This document shows positions 24,377 to 36,123 of a stretch of 64,000 nt of DNA, in pieces. Below the pieces are notes generated by a model. That model worked only from the letters and a program-made list of their open reading frames with translations. It did no database searches and had not been told where the DNA came from. Position 1 is the stretch's first letter; the number at the start of each line of letters is the position of its first letter. This DNA is from Liolophura sinensis (taxonomy: Eukaryota; Mollusca; Polyplacophora; Chitonida; Chitonidae), in contig NC_088304.1 of the NCBI RefSeq assembly GCF_032854445.1, positions 24,131,704 to 24,195,703 of the forward strand, written 5' to 3'. A program made the position numbers and the translations under genes.

Positions 24377-24476
24377 TATAAAAGCTGTTCAACAGATGAA
24401 CATATTAGTCTGCTGATCTGACAAGTTTAAAGAAGACGTTATATCCGTGGAGAGCGGTGGGGAAATCTAGCGTAAG
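24377..24476 (+). promoter_or_regulatory. Class II promoter and non-coding first exon of the gene at 24987
   Basis: TATAAAAGCTGT at 24377; leader runs to ...GCGTAAG at 24476 before a GTGAGA donor. The acceptor TTTACAG ends at 24980, followed by CCAATC and the ATG at 24987. The intron contains a SINE remnant (24755-24900). Confidence 0.62.
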
Positions 24477-24754
24477 GTGAGATGAGTACGGGAAGGTGTA
24501 TTTATACTGCGGTCATTTTAATTAGATTAATTGATTCAAACAAAAGCATAATGCATAAATTCTGCTCTGTTAATATATCTATTTTTTTGTTGAAGGTCAT
24601 TTAAATTTCTTCAAGTTTTAACGGAACTACAGGAACTTATCTTGGCCATTTATGCCTTACCTTGTATAGCATCAGACTGTCTTACAGTGATCTCCTTTCC
24701 TTACTATTTTCATGACGGGTGGCTATCACCTATGCAATCGCTGTATGTCCTGAT

Positions 24755-24900
24755 CAAGCTGGATTAATCTCCTGTCGTACGTGAGTAGGTCTTCCATCAA
24801 CCTGCGGATAGTGCCCTTCGGATGTGCCCGGTTTCCTCTCAACACACTGCTGACCACCTTTGTATAGGTGAAATATTTTGACAATAATGAATCAGTAAAT
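24755..24900 (+). mobile_element. SINE family 1 fragment in the first intron of the 24987 gene
   Basis: CGTACGTGAGTAGGTCTTCC, CAACCTGCGGATAG and GGTGAAATATTTTGAC mark the body to tail. Confidence 0.5.
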
Positions 24901-24986
24901 AAATATTTTTATAATTCATTACCTGTGTAGTACCTGAGGTCAAAGCGCATGGCTGTCAGTTGCTGGTTTGTTCTTTACAGCCAATC

Positions 24987-26616
24987 ATGAAACAGTTTGC
25001 ATTTGTTGTGGGCCTGCTAGCCCTGTTGGTTAGTCAGCTGGTGGCAGAATCCCTGAGTGACTTCCACGACAATAGTCTCCATGGCAACCGGGAGAAACGA
25101 AGTAAGTATTACCATGCGCGTATATATTTCACAAACAAATGGAATGCTTTGATTTGCAATATTTACCGGTGCCGTGTATGTTAGTGAGTGTAAAATGACG
25201 TTTCGAATATTCTGATTTGGATTCGAACATTGTCCAGATATACAGTGTTCACATAAAACGTACTGTTAAGTTCAGTTGTTCAGGTCATGGTATGGCTATT
25301 GCGGTGCTGCAACTTTTACAGAACTGGGGCCACGTTCACAAAGATGTCGTACTTATCCGATATCGCATAAACAGGACAATGGTACGTTAACAGTGACGTA
25401 CAAAAGATCATACGACAAATGCACGATAAAAAAGAATGTCGTACACCGCTTTGTGAAAGTGGCCCCGGTCCTGGTGACCAACGTCCATCGTAACAATCGT
25501 TCCCATATGCCGTCAATGTTTAGTATTACATTCCTGTCGAGGTTTTCTCCAGATGTAACGTATAATGCATGATTTACAGGTTTAACTTGAAAAAAGGTTT
25601 CCATAATTTTTGCTACAATCACATGTAATTCTTATACCAGATAGATTTGTTTTTTTATGGAGTATATTGTTTTACACCACCGCACTCAAGAATATTTCAC
25701 TTAAAGGAGGAGAGAATGAAACCGCGCAGAGCTCGGTGAAAACCGCAACCACCCGCTCATAGATCTTCCCACTTACGACTCATGCGGAAGCCAGCATGAA
25801 CTGGACTTAAACTTACAGCGACGGCATTGGTGTATACCAAATAAATGTACCTCCAGTATTTACCTTTTGCTGGTGTTTAAGATCACGCTAACATAGTTTC
25901 ACAAGTCGCTAGCTACCTGGCCTGGGATGAGGTAACTATGTATGAGCAAGTAATGTTGCGGTAATATGAATTGCAACACATTTAACGTAAATGGTTTACA
26001 GTTAAACAAAATTACTCAAAAGACTGTTAAACACTGTCCTGTGAAATATGAGAATTATTTCTTCTTTTTAATTTTTCTGACAAATTAAAAATAAATGATT
26101 TGTTTTCAAATAATAAAGACGCTTGTCCGAGTGACAAATACACAGAAGGTGAGCGTTCAAAAACTAAATTACCGGGATCAAATGAAAATTCCCATGTATA
26201 ATTTTGGTGGCCAAAAATAACCGTCTTACATGAAGTTCATGTAAGATCGGTTCTCTCCACCAATATGCCCTGCACTCTGGCATCGATTTGCGGTTGTAGC
26301 AGTTTCTTGCAATAGGCTGATGGTTGCTCCGGGCGGTGCGCTGGGTTTCCCACATGCATAAAACGTTTGATTTTGTTGTAGATTCTCGATCGAAAAGTTA
26401 AACGCTAATAAAAAAAATCAGATAACTGAATCGCAAAACTGTTACCTGTATTTTCCAGCTTCCTCTAGGTACAACGACGGCCACTACAGGCACAAGGATG
26501 GATCTCTTAGGCACAAGAATATTATCACCAGGGAAAGGACATGTGGCTTTTACAAAAGGCAGGCCGAATATTACGCCAATAAGGAGAGGAAATACTGCCG
26601 TCCACATTATGGATAG
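24987..26616 (+). CDS. Secreted basic Tyr/His-containing peptide precursor with two cysteines
   Basis: Exons 24987-25101 and 26459-26616, joined in phase 1 (donor A|GTAAGT, acceptor TTTTCCAG), encode 90 residues. Signal peptide MKQFAFVVGLLALLVSQLVA, then a short propeptide ending REKR at the exon edge. The 52-residue mature part is strongly basic and contains repeated HYRHKDG / LRHKN-like stretches, two Cys at mature positions 29 and 47, and an end reading YCRPHYG. That end echoes the YC..HYG end of the gene at 18681. A nearer TAG acceptor (26468) would put the exon in a frame without these features, so the CAG at 26457-26458 was preferred. Leader exon and TATA are at 24377-24476; AATAAA at 26806-26811. 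The 1.36-kb coding intron holds a SINE piece (25655-25830). Confidence 0.75.
25655..25830 (-). mobile_element. SINE family 1 in the coding intron of the 24987 gene
   Basis: TTACACCACCGCACTCAAGA, TCTTCCCACTTACGAC and AAGCCAGCATGAACTGGACT are present; partly deleted body. Confidence 0.55.
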
Positions 26617-27042
26617 GACAGTCTATATACCCTGTAATCCTAACATAACTTGAGCTGATACAACTACGTGGAACACATCCAGTACATTATATTCTCATTT
26701 ATTTTATAACGGACGTTTTTTTGTTGTTTTGTTCGCTGTGGTGCATTATGGGATAATGTAAGCAACTTTTCAGATTTTTTGTGACACGCTTATGCATGGA
26801 CGCCTAATAAAGACGTTAACTGGATATATACTTTTGATTGTCACGTTTTGTTATAATTTTACACAGAGAATTATGTATTTCACTTGCCTATCCATCTCTT
26901 TAGTAGCTAGAGACTCAAACAATGTACATTACCGCTTTGTCAGCCAGAGACATTGGTTTGCCTATAAGTGAAATAACAGTGCGGAACGGAACAGAACAGA
27001 ATATGTCGTATTTCTAAGATCTTTTCGTGCTAGCGTTCTAAT

Positions 27043-27170
27043 AGCCTCAGTGCGATCGTTGTGAGTTCAAGTCCAGTTCATGTTGGCTTCCTCTCTTGTC
27101 CGACGTCGGAAGGTTTGTCAGCAACCTGCTGATAATCGTGTGTTTCTTCTCACAATAATATTATCTGCTC
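27043..27170 (+). mobile_element. SINE family 1, head half
   Basis: GTGAGTTCAAGTCCAGTTCA (B box) through GGTTTGTCAGCAACCTGCTG to CACAATAATATT. Confidence 0.5.
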
Positions 27171-27639
27171 ACTCATACACAAAAAAATTGTTTAAGTTTT
27201 ACACACGGGTATCTCCCATTGGCCAAATGTTAGCTACTGCGTTCATAAAGTATATTAACCCTATATTATCTCCGTGTTATATGAACTATGCACATACACG
27301 TGTTAAAGCTTTGGGGTTTGGTGATGCTTCAAGGCCCCAGAACACTGCCGTTAACGTGGGTTGTGGAGCGATTTTCCTCAGGAAGTCTCCATCCCTGCTT
27401 GTATTTCTTGGAGAATATGTCACGCTCTAATTGTTGTTAAAATTTTGTAGCAAGTTTCAAGGTGAAAATTTTACAAACGGAAATACATTTATTCTAAAAA
27501 TTATTCTATTTGTGTTCGTGCTGAAACCAGCAGAAAGCTGGTCTGTGCCGTTTTATTATAACAAACGAGATTGATGACCGTCACTTTCTTAATATGTCCT
27601 CAATATTACATCTCCAATCTAACTTAAAATAGTGAAAAA

Positions 27640-28470
27640 GAATTTGTGATTAAAAAAATCTGTGTGAAAGTCGGAAAACTCATTCATCAACAGTGTATAT
27701 ATTTTGATATTGTGATGTGTATACATTTTTCGTTTTGGTTTAGAGACCTTTACCTGTTCTCATATGAATATCCATATGCATAAGATAGTACTGAGTAACC
27801 TTTATAGGACCTGATCTTTCTCATTTGCTACATTGATGATGTACATGATCTTCACCAACCCGTAACTGTACATGATAAAGGCTGTGGGACATATATATCT
27901 ACCTTCACTAACCGACCCGGATAGCGCAGTTGGTAGAGCGTCCACTTCGGGACCGGTAGATCCAGGATCAATCCTTGATCGAGTCACACCTAAGACTTTA
28001 AAAGAGGAAGTTGTTCAGCATGAAGGGGACAGTGCAACGACTGGTTGACTCGTATCAGTATAATGGCTCGGGCGGGGCCTTCGGTAAGTCGTCTCAGTGA
28101 AGCAGCACTAAATAAAAGAGCGGTGGAAATCCGTCCTGCAACAAGGAGGCACATTACACGTAGATGCACCCTAAAGATTCCTTCGTCGTCATATGACTGA
28201 AAAATTGTTGAGAACAGGGGGATAGTTTCAGTTATGATATTGCGAAATATCGTTACTTGGACAGCACTATACCGAAGGGTTATGCAGATGGCGTGTAGCA
28301 TTTCTTAGATCTCATGTGCTGTGTGACGATTTCAACCACTGTCACAACCTGTTATTGCAATTCACTCTAAGTTTCTTAAATGCTGCAATGGGTACAATTC
28401 TCTAGTATGTAAACATGGACAGAGTGTCCAGAATCTCTTCCACTCTGTTTCAAAATTGTGTCCAATTTCA
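27640..28470 (+). mobile_element. PLE RT fragment with nested SINE, left unit
   Basis: 27660-27860 contains a decayed QQCIG region and an intact-looking CTACATTGATGATGT, the YIDD catalytic motif of RT. A tRNA-derived SINE (27910-28215) interrupts it. 28216-28470 continues with the FNFDIVNYPYLDSNIP-type and CDDFN-type segments, decayed. The 3' non-coding part continues to about 28640. Confidence 0.7.
27910..28215 (+). mobile_element. SINE family 2 in the left unit, 3' end lost
   Basis: Preceded by the target-site copy CTACCTTCACT (27899-27909). A-box-like TAGCGCAGTTGGTAGAGCG and B-box-like GGATCAATCC are clear. It ends at AAATTGTTGAGAACA, where the left unit has a deletion into PLE sequence. 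Confidence 0.75.
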
Positions 28471-29460
28471 CTTAGCTCGGGCCACTTAGCTCGGGCCACT
28501 TAGCTAGGGGCTTGGGGTTCGGGGCCAGGAGCTTTACATTTATTCAAGATCGCCAAGTTGGGTATAATAATAGTTGCAATCAAAGCGTAACTGTGATACA
28601 TGTACCTAGTTTGATTAACGACAACGTATGAACGAGCATGGTACACGAGTTACTTAAATGCACATTCCTAGAACAATCATTCTAAACTACTTCGGACTTA
28701 TGAATTTATGGCCTTAATTCATTTCATTTATATTGATTGTACAGGCAGTATATAACCCAGTATATACATGGTATCTTATTCACATACATGTGGCGTATTC
28801 TATAGCAATGCTTATCATTGTATCGTCTGTCACATGGTCAAGGGGAGATAATTTTTCCGTAACTTTTCCGTGTGTAGTGATAGAAACATGAGTGCGCTAA
28901 ATAATTCGCGACACATTTGCAAATCTATGATCCTGCACCATGAAGACCGAGGAATTACATTCGGGTGGGACATGGTAAAGGTCTTAAGACTTTGATTTTA
29001 GGTCACCAAAATCTTTCTCCCATTCGACTTGTACACTAGTAAACTTCTAATGAGGTTCAGAAAAACAACACCGAGGTCACTGGGGTCACGATGATGAGGC
29101 AGGAGGTCATGTCAGAAAACACAACAACAATAATTAATTATATAAATAATAATTTACACACATGCATTCTGTGTAAAGTGTGTAGAGTATGATTCTAATT
29201 AACACCTAAAACAATTTTATTGATGAATGCTGATTAAATAGTTCCACAAGAGGAGGCAAGTGATGAGGCTAGGCATAAAAAAGCCAACGTACGTCTCACA
29301 GTCTCCATAAGTCAAGCTTGGATATTCGTATCAGTGATGTAAAGCGAAAGGTAGAGAGTGACGCATGCGCTGTAAGGAGTGCGGCGAGACCATCGTTGTA
29401 CGGATATAAGTCCACTTAAGAAATAAAAAATGATTTATTTATTTGTGTGTTTATTTTAGG

Positions 29461-29850
29461 GGGCCTCCGTGGCTCAGTCGGTTAGCGCGCTAGCGCACCG
29501 TAATGACCCAGGAACCTGTCACCAATGCGGTCGCTGTGAGTTCAAGTCAAGTCAAGGCGTAAAACAGCAATTAAATAAATAAATACATTTATTTTGTTGT
29601 GGTTTAACTCGATACTCAATGATTTTTTACTTGTATGCGCGGTTTACGGATAAAGGGACCAGGAGTATTTCGGGTAAAACAGTGAATATTATACTTCTAC
29701 GGTGGTGGGAGTACACCGGTGACAAACCACAGCCATCCGCAGGTTGCTGCATGACCTTTTCACGTACGGCCGGAGAGGAAGCCAGCATGAGCTGGACTTG
29801 GACTCACAGCGAACACATTTGTGGGAGGTTCCTGGGTCATTGCGACTTGA
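29461..29850. mobile_element. SINE family 1 pair, left unit
   Basis: 29461-29580 is a sense-strand tRNA-like head (GGGGGCCTCCGTGGCTCAGT...) joined directly to a tail; 29585-29850 is an antisense copy with the body and part of the head. Both are also in the right unit (36124-36545), so they predate the duplication. Confidence 0.65.
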
Positions 29851-29955
29851 GAAATACAATGAACATGAGTAAAGGTTCAATTGCCTTTTATTTCAAATCA
29901 ATAATTGGACAACGACATCGGAAATGGAGATCCAACTAAACAGATATAAAAGGTC

Positions 29956-30815
29956 CTACAGGCCACTTCCAAAGATGACCCTGGGCGTCAGATTAATTAA
30001 TGCTTTTTTGAAGTCACCATATCCAAATTTTCTTCCGTCAAAGCCACCTCTTTTCCCGCCAAATCCACCTCTTCCTCCATAAAAACCGAACTTTTGGTCG
30101 AATCCGTATCTTTCCCTGTAACCGCCTGGGTAAGGATAGCCGTAGTTGTAATAGTCATAACCTCCGTATGGGTAGTAGTAATGGGGGTAATACGGGTAGT
30201 TGTACACAGGGTAATAATATTGCGTCGAGTAACCCTTGTAGCCGGCAGGTTGAGGTTGGTAACCGGGTTTACCTCCATAGTTGGTACCTAAAAAAAATAC
30301 AGGGAAGAGACATGGTGATGGGTTGTATTTAGCCTACTACATAAACGAAGCACTCGATTGGAATTAATTCATCTTGAATGACAAAATATGTTACGTTTAA
30401 CAATAAACGATAAAAAGATGCTTGGGGTTAAAGGAAGACAGTAAACACTGTAGGTAGTCAAGAAGGGTAAGTGGGTAGCACTTACTTGAGTCCAATTCTC
30501 AGTTTGCGTATGAGGAGATATTCTGGTAGGATTGGATATGCAACGTATGCTTTAACATCGGCAAGTTTGCATGAGCCACACTTAAATTCGATATGCAAAC
30601 ATGGAAATGAGGATTACATGTAGACGACAACCATTATTCCTGTCATAAGTTTTCGCCACTTAATACGTTTCTTACGGAGAATATTTCAAGCCACATTACT
30701 TACTTCTTTTCTCGATGTTGTGGCCCACAGCCTCGTCTTCCGCAGATAAAGCCGCCGCCATTGATTGGCTGACAAAAAGGACCAACAATCCCGCGACGAA
30801 TAATAGCTTGTTCAT
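29956..30815 (-). CDS. Secreted Tyr/Gly-rich preproprotein (intact copy of the duplicated pair)
   Basis: Two coding exons, 30815-30704 and 30287-29956, joined in phase 1 (donor GTAAGT, acceptor TAG), give 147 residues. Residues 1-20 form a signal peptide (MNKLLFVAGLLVLFVSQSMA). Residues 21-37 are an acidic propeptide ending EKR at the exon edge. The 110-residue mature part starts with a Tyr/Pro block (YYYPVYNYPYYPHYYYP), followed by a GGF/RGG/GKR block (GFYGGRGGFGGKRGGF) and a less biased tail ending FGSGL. About 25 of 110 residues are Tyr. An internal KR could allow further cleavage. An AATAAA lies on this strand at 29892-29887. A spliced leader exon and TATA box lie about 1 kb upstream (31834-31917). 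The frame is open throughout, unlike both relatives. Composition resembles byssal or shell-matrix proteins, which is inference; the family is not recognised. Confidence 0.85.
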
Positions 30816-31833
30816 GATTGGTTTCTGAAAGAAAGTCAGTATTTTTAATTAAACTGCAAAACCTCACCAGTGACATAAACTCCTTCCCAGGGTTGGGATT
30901 GACAATACAACTTCTTTGGGTAATGGCTCAAGATTTTCTGAAGAATCGGCGACTTACTTTCTGAACCATGGAAAGATTGGCCAGTGAAGTGTATCAAGGA
31001 AACAGAAATAGGCGAAATACTTGGTTGAAACACGGACTAGTTCCGAAGAAGGCGGTTATTCATGCAAGCATGACGGGATAGTTATTGTTGTGTGCATATG
31101 TACAAGATGACATCATCAAACAAGATGAGCTTGTCATCACATGCCCGGAGACACTGAACTTGGTATCACAGGGGCAAAGAGAATCCGCTGACTATTTCCC
31201 ATGACACTAGAATGTACTGGCCCCAAATACAGCGGGCTGAAATGTGCATACTGACTGGTTGTCTTCTAATTTTTTTTTTATCGAAGAACAGATTCTGCAG
31301 TATGACGAAATGCTAATTACTATCACCGTATTGGCAATTGTAAACCTACAGTGACCTAAACAATGATCGGAAAGGGGTATTTGGATACTTTGATACTTCC
31401 TTATTTATTTATTTATTTATTTATTTATTGATTTCACTGGTGTTAAACGTTGTACCCTAGAATTTTGCACTAATATGCACCTATAGACCGCCGCCCTTCG
31501 TTATAGACCTGAAAAAACACAGGCGTTAAAGCCGCAATGAAATCAGAATGAGTTGTCTTTAAACCCGTAAAGGCTTTGATCAGACTAGTAAAATATATAA
31601 CTGCTTAAAGAGTTAACCTTGACTATAAGAAAATCCAAAAGATGATACAGCAATAAGCTTTAAGAATTCATGCTGCAACAGAAAAATCTGAAAAAGACGT
31701 AGTACTGCGCTAAACATAATTTAGGCAAGTCAAGGAGTGTAAGGGACATGTTCTCGATCTTTTTTTTTTGTTTATAACCACACTATGACAGTCATCGGTT
31801 ATTCGATCAGTTTAATAAATAACTTGTACTCAC

Positions 31834-31990
31834 CAGGCCTGAACCTCTGTGATCAATGCAGGTTAGCACGGCTTCAGAAAGCACTGTTTTCTGAGGAGTT
31901 CCTGGCCATCTTTTATAGCCCTCAGATAAACATTGTTTTCTTCGGCGTCATCAGTTTTGTTTCGTGTTGACCTTGATGAATATTACACTC
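31834..31990 (-). promoter_or_regulatory. Class I proximal promoter and first exon of the gene at 30815
   Basis: On this strand an upstream block (GTCAACACGAAACAAAACTG...) precedes GGGCTATAAAAGATGGCC (TATA at 31917-31910), then a leader ending GGTTCAGGCCTG at 31834 with a GTGAGT donor. The block from upstream element to donor is shared with the pseudogene at 8525-8677, the duplicate at 38542-38700 and, in part, two distal cassettes. The acceptor TTTCAG (30825) leaves 9 nt before the ATG. Confidence 0.65.
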
Positions 31991-32639
31991 GTGAACATCA
32001 CAATTAGAGCTACGCGTGATAGACACACTTATGTAAAACTAATAAATACTTGGTACCAAGTTGTGTCTAAATTAGCTGTAATTTACCTTCATGAACATGT
32101 TGTCTCCCCAACCCTCTATCCCTCTACCCCCTCCCACTCCATACGTTATGGATGTTATTCAACATTGTATGTGAACGATTTGCTAGAGTATCATATAAAT
32201 TTATTCGTTGCGTGTTGATATAAAATATTTAATGTAATTAATATTCCTGACTGTACAGGGAAGTACTGCTACATGGTGTTACTTAGATTGTAAATTTTAA
32301 AGTTTCGGGTTTATTATTTTCAGCACCGCCGTTTTCATCAACAAAATTCGTCTAAAAATAGAAAGTATTGTATGTATTTTTACAAATATAAACTGGTATA
32401 TTATTATTTATCCCAAAATTCAAGAGATTCACTTTATTACAAAATATCTTTCCTTTATCTTGCGTGACTGTACTAACTCGCTGTAGTGGCGAAGTGTAGC
32501 CATAATATATGCAATCAACCATCCGATGTCGTCTTCACGCGAGATTACTCATTCATTCACGTGATCAGACGTGGTTTAGCAGTATAAATCTGCAAACTTT
32601 CAGGAACGGTAAACGCATGAGAGCAATATCACTTTCTTC

Positions 32640-32645
32640 CAAGTT

Positions 32646-32677
<32 letters not shown>

Positions 32678-32710
32678 GTTTTTTTGTTTTGTTTTTTTTT
32701 TTGTTTTTGT
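32640..32710 (+). repeat. T-rich (TTTG)n-like tract, duplicated
   Basis: Runs of T broken by single G, within the left duplication unit; a shorter version is at 39350-39402 in the right unit. Confidence 0.85.
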
Positions 32711-33784
32711 ACATCCTGTCACGAATTTCACCGCATATTATGTCAGTCCTTGATGGACATTGTTATTTTGCAGATAAAATATGCATGTAACTATTAATAT
32801 CAGGCCTCTTACGTTTTCAGTATGATCAGTCAACGCACGTGATACAGTCCATTAAACACATATGTTTAGGCTTATAACAATTAGGCTATAGGCTAGAAGG
32901 TTTACTACATGCGAACCGTTTGCGATCCACTAGTTTGTCCTCGGAATGACTACATTGATTGATCGGTTTCATCGTTTCAATCCCATGGACATGTTCTAGT
33001 GATTAAAGCATTGCATCTATTTTTGGCTTCTTCATAAGTGCAACGGCGGTCTTGTTAGCACTGGCAATCAAGGCCATGTACGTCTTTAACTATATTGTAT
33101 ATGTTTACAGATCATGGGATCATGCTGAAGGCGTAACATGTAGTTAAGCTCAGTTAAAACAACAATTATTTGATTGCGCAACGATCCCACTGTATGCACA
33201 CTAGAAATACGAGTTCCGAATATAAACACTCATTCTGTTACAATTAATGACGGTACCCTTTTGTTCATTCACGTGTTAAACACGTCTCTTCAGTTTCTAA
33301 ACATAGTGCTTTATGACTGTAACAGCAATCTGTTTATCAGCGAAACAATTTTTTTAGTGTGTTGGTTTTATGAGAGTGATATTACAAATTGGAGCTTTGT
33401 TTTCTGATTTCGATTGTGTGTCATTCGTAACTAAAACTACCCTAAATCTTGGAGACAGTTTTAGGGTAAAGGAAAAATACAAAGCAGGCTATAAGTAATG
33501 TGTCCGTTGTTATGTGCTATGAATTATTCAATCCTTTACCGACGGAGGTTAAGCAGTGGACTACGTTTGTATGGGATTTTCCACAGTATAACAAATGTCG
33601 TTGAAGACCACTTGTCCACAGATATGACGCTCTAGTCTGTACGTCAGTTGGCTAGTCCCTTTTTTCTTAATGCTCTGTTGCAAAGCTACATTCACGTATA
33701 TCTAAGTATGCTGAGGGTATACTTAGGCAATTCTTCAGTCATATGACAACGAGGGGTCATTAAGTGTGGCTACATAAACTGTGT

Positions 33785-33965
33785 ACCTATGTGATCACTG
33801 CAGGTTAGCAAGGATTCAGAATGGACTATTTTCTGAAGAGTTCCTGGCCATCTTTTATAGCCCTCCATCAATCCTTGTTTCTTCGGCATGAACAGTTTTG
33901 TTTCGTGTTGACCTTGATGAATATTACACTCGTGAACGTCAGCACAGTTAGACCGAGGCATGAGA
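33785..33965 (-). promoter_or_regulatory. Class I distal promoter/leader cassette, left duplication unit
   Basis: Second copy of the class I promoter block, ~1.9 kb upstream of the proximal one and in the same orientation. It has the upstream block, TATAAAAG at 33859-33852, a leader similar to the proximal one, and a possible GTACAC donor near 33786 (weak) in place of GTGAGT. No signal exon lies between the two cassettes. It may be an alternative promoter or the remnant of a lost gene copy. Confidence 0.5.
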
Positions 33966-34689
33966 GACACGCTTATGTAATAGTGATACGTATTTGGTAA
34001 GTGATTTTTGCCAAGTTGGAAATAATAGGCGTTAGTGAAGTGAGAAGATTTACCTTCTATCCTAAGCCAATATTATTCTGACACGATTTTTGTTAAAAAA
34101 ACAACAACCGCGCTGACATAGGACATTTCCAGGAGTTGTTTAATATTTTTCAATGCAATTTACAATTTACAATTTACAAATCATACACGAAATTTCTGTG
34201 CGTAGGGATATCCCTATGATAAGCATAAATGACGGAGACCACAAAATGATTAAGGGAGGTTATAAATACAGGAGAGAAGACAAGTTCATAGGGCGGGATT
34301 AGTTTTTTTTTAAATTAACTAACCTTGATTTATTTGTTATGGTAGTGACGTAAAGCCAGTGTAGGAAACAGCAGGTGCTCTGTCAACTGATCTGAGGAAT
34401 TTGGTGATTCCCTATTAACTAAAGTCTTATACTTCTTTACAAAAACGGCATCTAGATAAGTATGTTTGTTTGATGTTGGATTCGTAAAAATAGACAAAAC
34501 AGAAGAGAATACAGGAAAAAGTATGCTGTATGGAACTGAGCATGATGGCAGCTCCATGTTGGCTGGTGTACATGTACAATGACCTTTGAGGCGTAATTCC
34601 CCTTTCCATAAAGGTCACCAGGGAATTTACTTGATTGTTCGAGAAGACTCAATTCAATACCTCTGGCCCATTGCTAATACATGTATGAC

Positions 34690-34925
34690 CGTTATTTATT
34701 TATGTAGTTATTTATTTGATTGGCATTTTACGCCTCACTCAAGCATATTTCACTTATACGACGGCAGCCAGCATGATGGTGAGGAACGGCAACGACCATC
34801 CACAGGTTTCTTTCCCTCGTACGGTCGGAGAGGGGAAGCCAGCATGAGAGGAACTTAAACTCACAGCGAGCGCATTGGTGAGAGGCTTCTGTCATTGTAC
34901 AGCGCTGGCGTCCTATCAACGGAGG
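34690..34925 (-). mobile_element. SINE family 1 between the duplication units
   Basis: Tail TTATTTATTTGATTGGCATT, body GACGGCAGCCAGCATGATGG, head to CGGAGGCA near 34925. It begins within ~10-25 bp of the left unit's homology end. Confidence 0.65.
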
Positions 34926-35049
34926 CATGGGCGTTACATGACACGAATGTTAACACGTGAACGTTGTAGCAAACGCAAATGTCTCAACCCATTTCTAAGG
35001 CAGTGAAAGCACGTGCGGCATTGTTGCAATTATTCAGGACCTTGAGAAA

Positions 35050-36003
35050 GAGAATTTGTCAGTACAAAAAATCGGAAAACCCATTCATCAAGAGTGTATA
35101 TATTTCGATACTGTGATGTGTATACATTTTTCGTTTTGTTTTACAGTCCTCTGCCTGTTCTCGTATAAATACCCATATGCATAAGATAGTACTGAGTAAG
35201 CTTTATAAGACCCGATCTTTCTCATTCGCTACATTGATGATGTAAATGATCTTCACCAACCCGTAACTGTATATGATAAAGGCTGTGGGACATATATATC
35301 TGCCTTCACTAAGAGACCCGGATAGCGCAGTTGGTAGAGCGTCCGCTTCGGGAACGGTAGATCCAGGATCAATCCTTGATCGAGTCACACCTAAGACTTT
35401 AAAAGAGGCAGTTGTAACTTCCTCGCTTGGCGTGCAACGACTGGTGCAACGACTTGTTGACCCGTATCAGTATAATGGCTCGGGCGGGGCCTTCGGTAAG
35501 TCGTCTCAGTGAAGCAGCACTAAATAAAAGAGCGGTGGAAATCCGTCCTGCAACAAGTAGGCACATTACACGTAGATGCACCCCTAAGGATTCCTTCGTC
35601 GTCATATGACTGAAAAATTGTTGAGAACGACATTAAACCCCAAGCACTCACTCACTCTACCTTCACTGGACTCTCAGGTGGTACATTCTTACCTGAAATT
35701 GTATTTGTACATAGACCAAAACGGTTGCCTGTGATGCCAGATTTACGACAAGGGGTATAGTTTCAGTTATGACATTGTGAAATATCGTTACTTGGACAGC
35801 ACTATACCCAAGGGTTCTGCAGATGGCGTGTAGCATTCCTTAGATCTCATGTGCTGTGTGACGATTTCAACCACTGTCCTGTTATTGCAATTCACTCTAA
35901 GTTTCTTAAATGCTGCAATGGGTACAATTCTCTAGTATTGTTAACATGGACAGAGTGTCTAGAATCTCTTGCACTCCGTTTCAAATTGTGTCCAATTTCA
36001 CTT
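35050..36003 (+). mobile_element. PLE RT fragment with nested SINE, right unit
   Basis: Same arrangement as the left unit with YIDD at 35230-35244. The SINE is full length (35311-35656) with target-site copies, and 35660-35750 retains PLE coding sequence lost from the left unit. It stops at 36003, where the ~870-bp deletion relative to the left unit begins. Confidence 0.7.
35311..35656 (+). mobile_element. SINE family 2, full length with target-site duplication
   Basis: From AAGAGACCCGGATAGCGC to the CACTCACTCACT tail, about 346 bp, flanked by CTGCCTTCACT (35300-35310) and CTACCTTCACT (35657-35667). Internal Pol III A and B boxes are present. Inserted in PLE RT sequence. Confidence 0.8.
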
Positions 36004-36123
36004 TGGTAAAGCGAAGGTAGAGAGTGGCGCATGCGCTGTAAGGAGTGCGGCGAGACCATCGTTGTACGGATATAAGTCCACTTAAGAAAAAAAAATGATT
36101 TATTTATTTGTGTGGTTATTTTA

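Larger units (their letters stand above)
27630..34683. repeat. Left unit of a ~7-kb direct tandem duplication
   Basis: Near-identical to 35041-41360 in the same orientation, covering a PLE fragment with a nested SINE, paired SINE copies, the peptide gene, its introns and two promoter cassettes. Differences: this unit has about 870 bp (28466-29337) missing from the right unit, and lacks about 110 bp of PLE, the SINE end and the 3' target-site copy present at 35635-35745. Homology ends after GCTAATACATG at 34683, where a SINE follows. Confidence 0.9.

Noticed and set aside
29997-30278. 93-codon open frame with Thr-rich low-complexity sequence
   Set aside because: Alternative frame of the Tyr-rich last exon; the frame continuous with the signal exon is the other one. 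The same shadow appears at 36698-36976 and 10277-10546.
32509-32790. 93-codon open frame with Phe-rich stretch
   Set aside because: The Phe run is the T-rich tract; the duplicate at 39222-39416 does not keep the frame.
33770-33970. 66-codon minus-strand open frame, and its equivalents at 38515-38733
   Set aside because: Same promoter/leader block read as protein; frames differ between copies.
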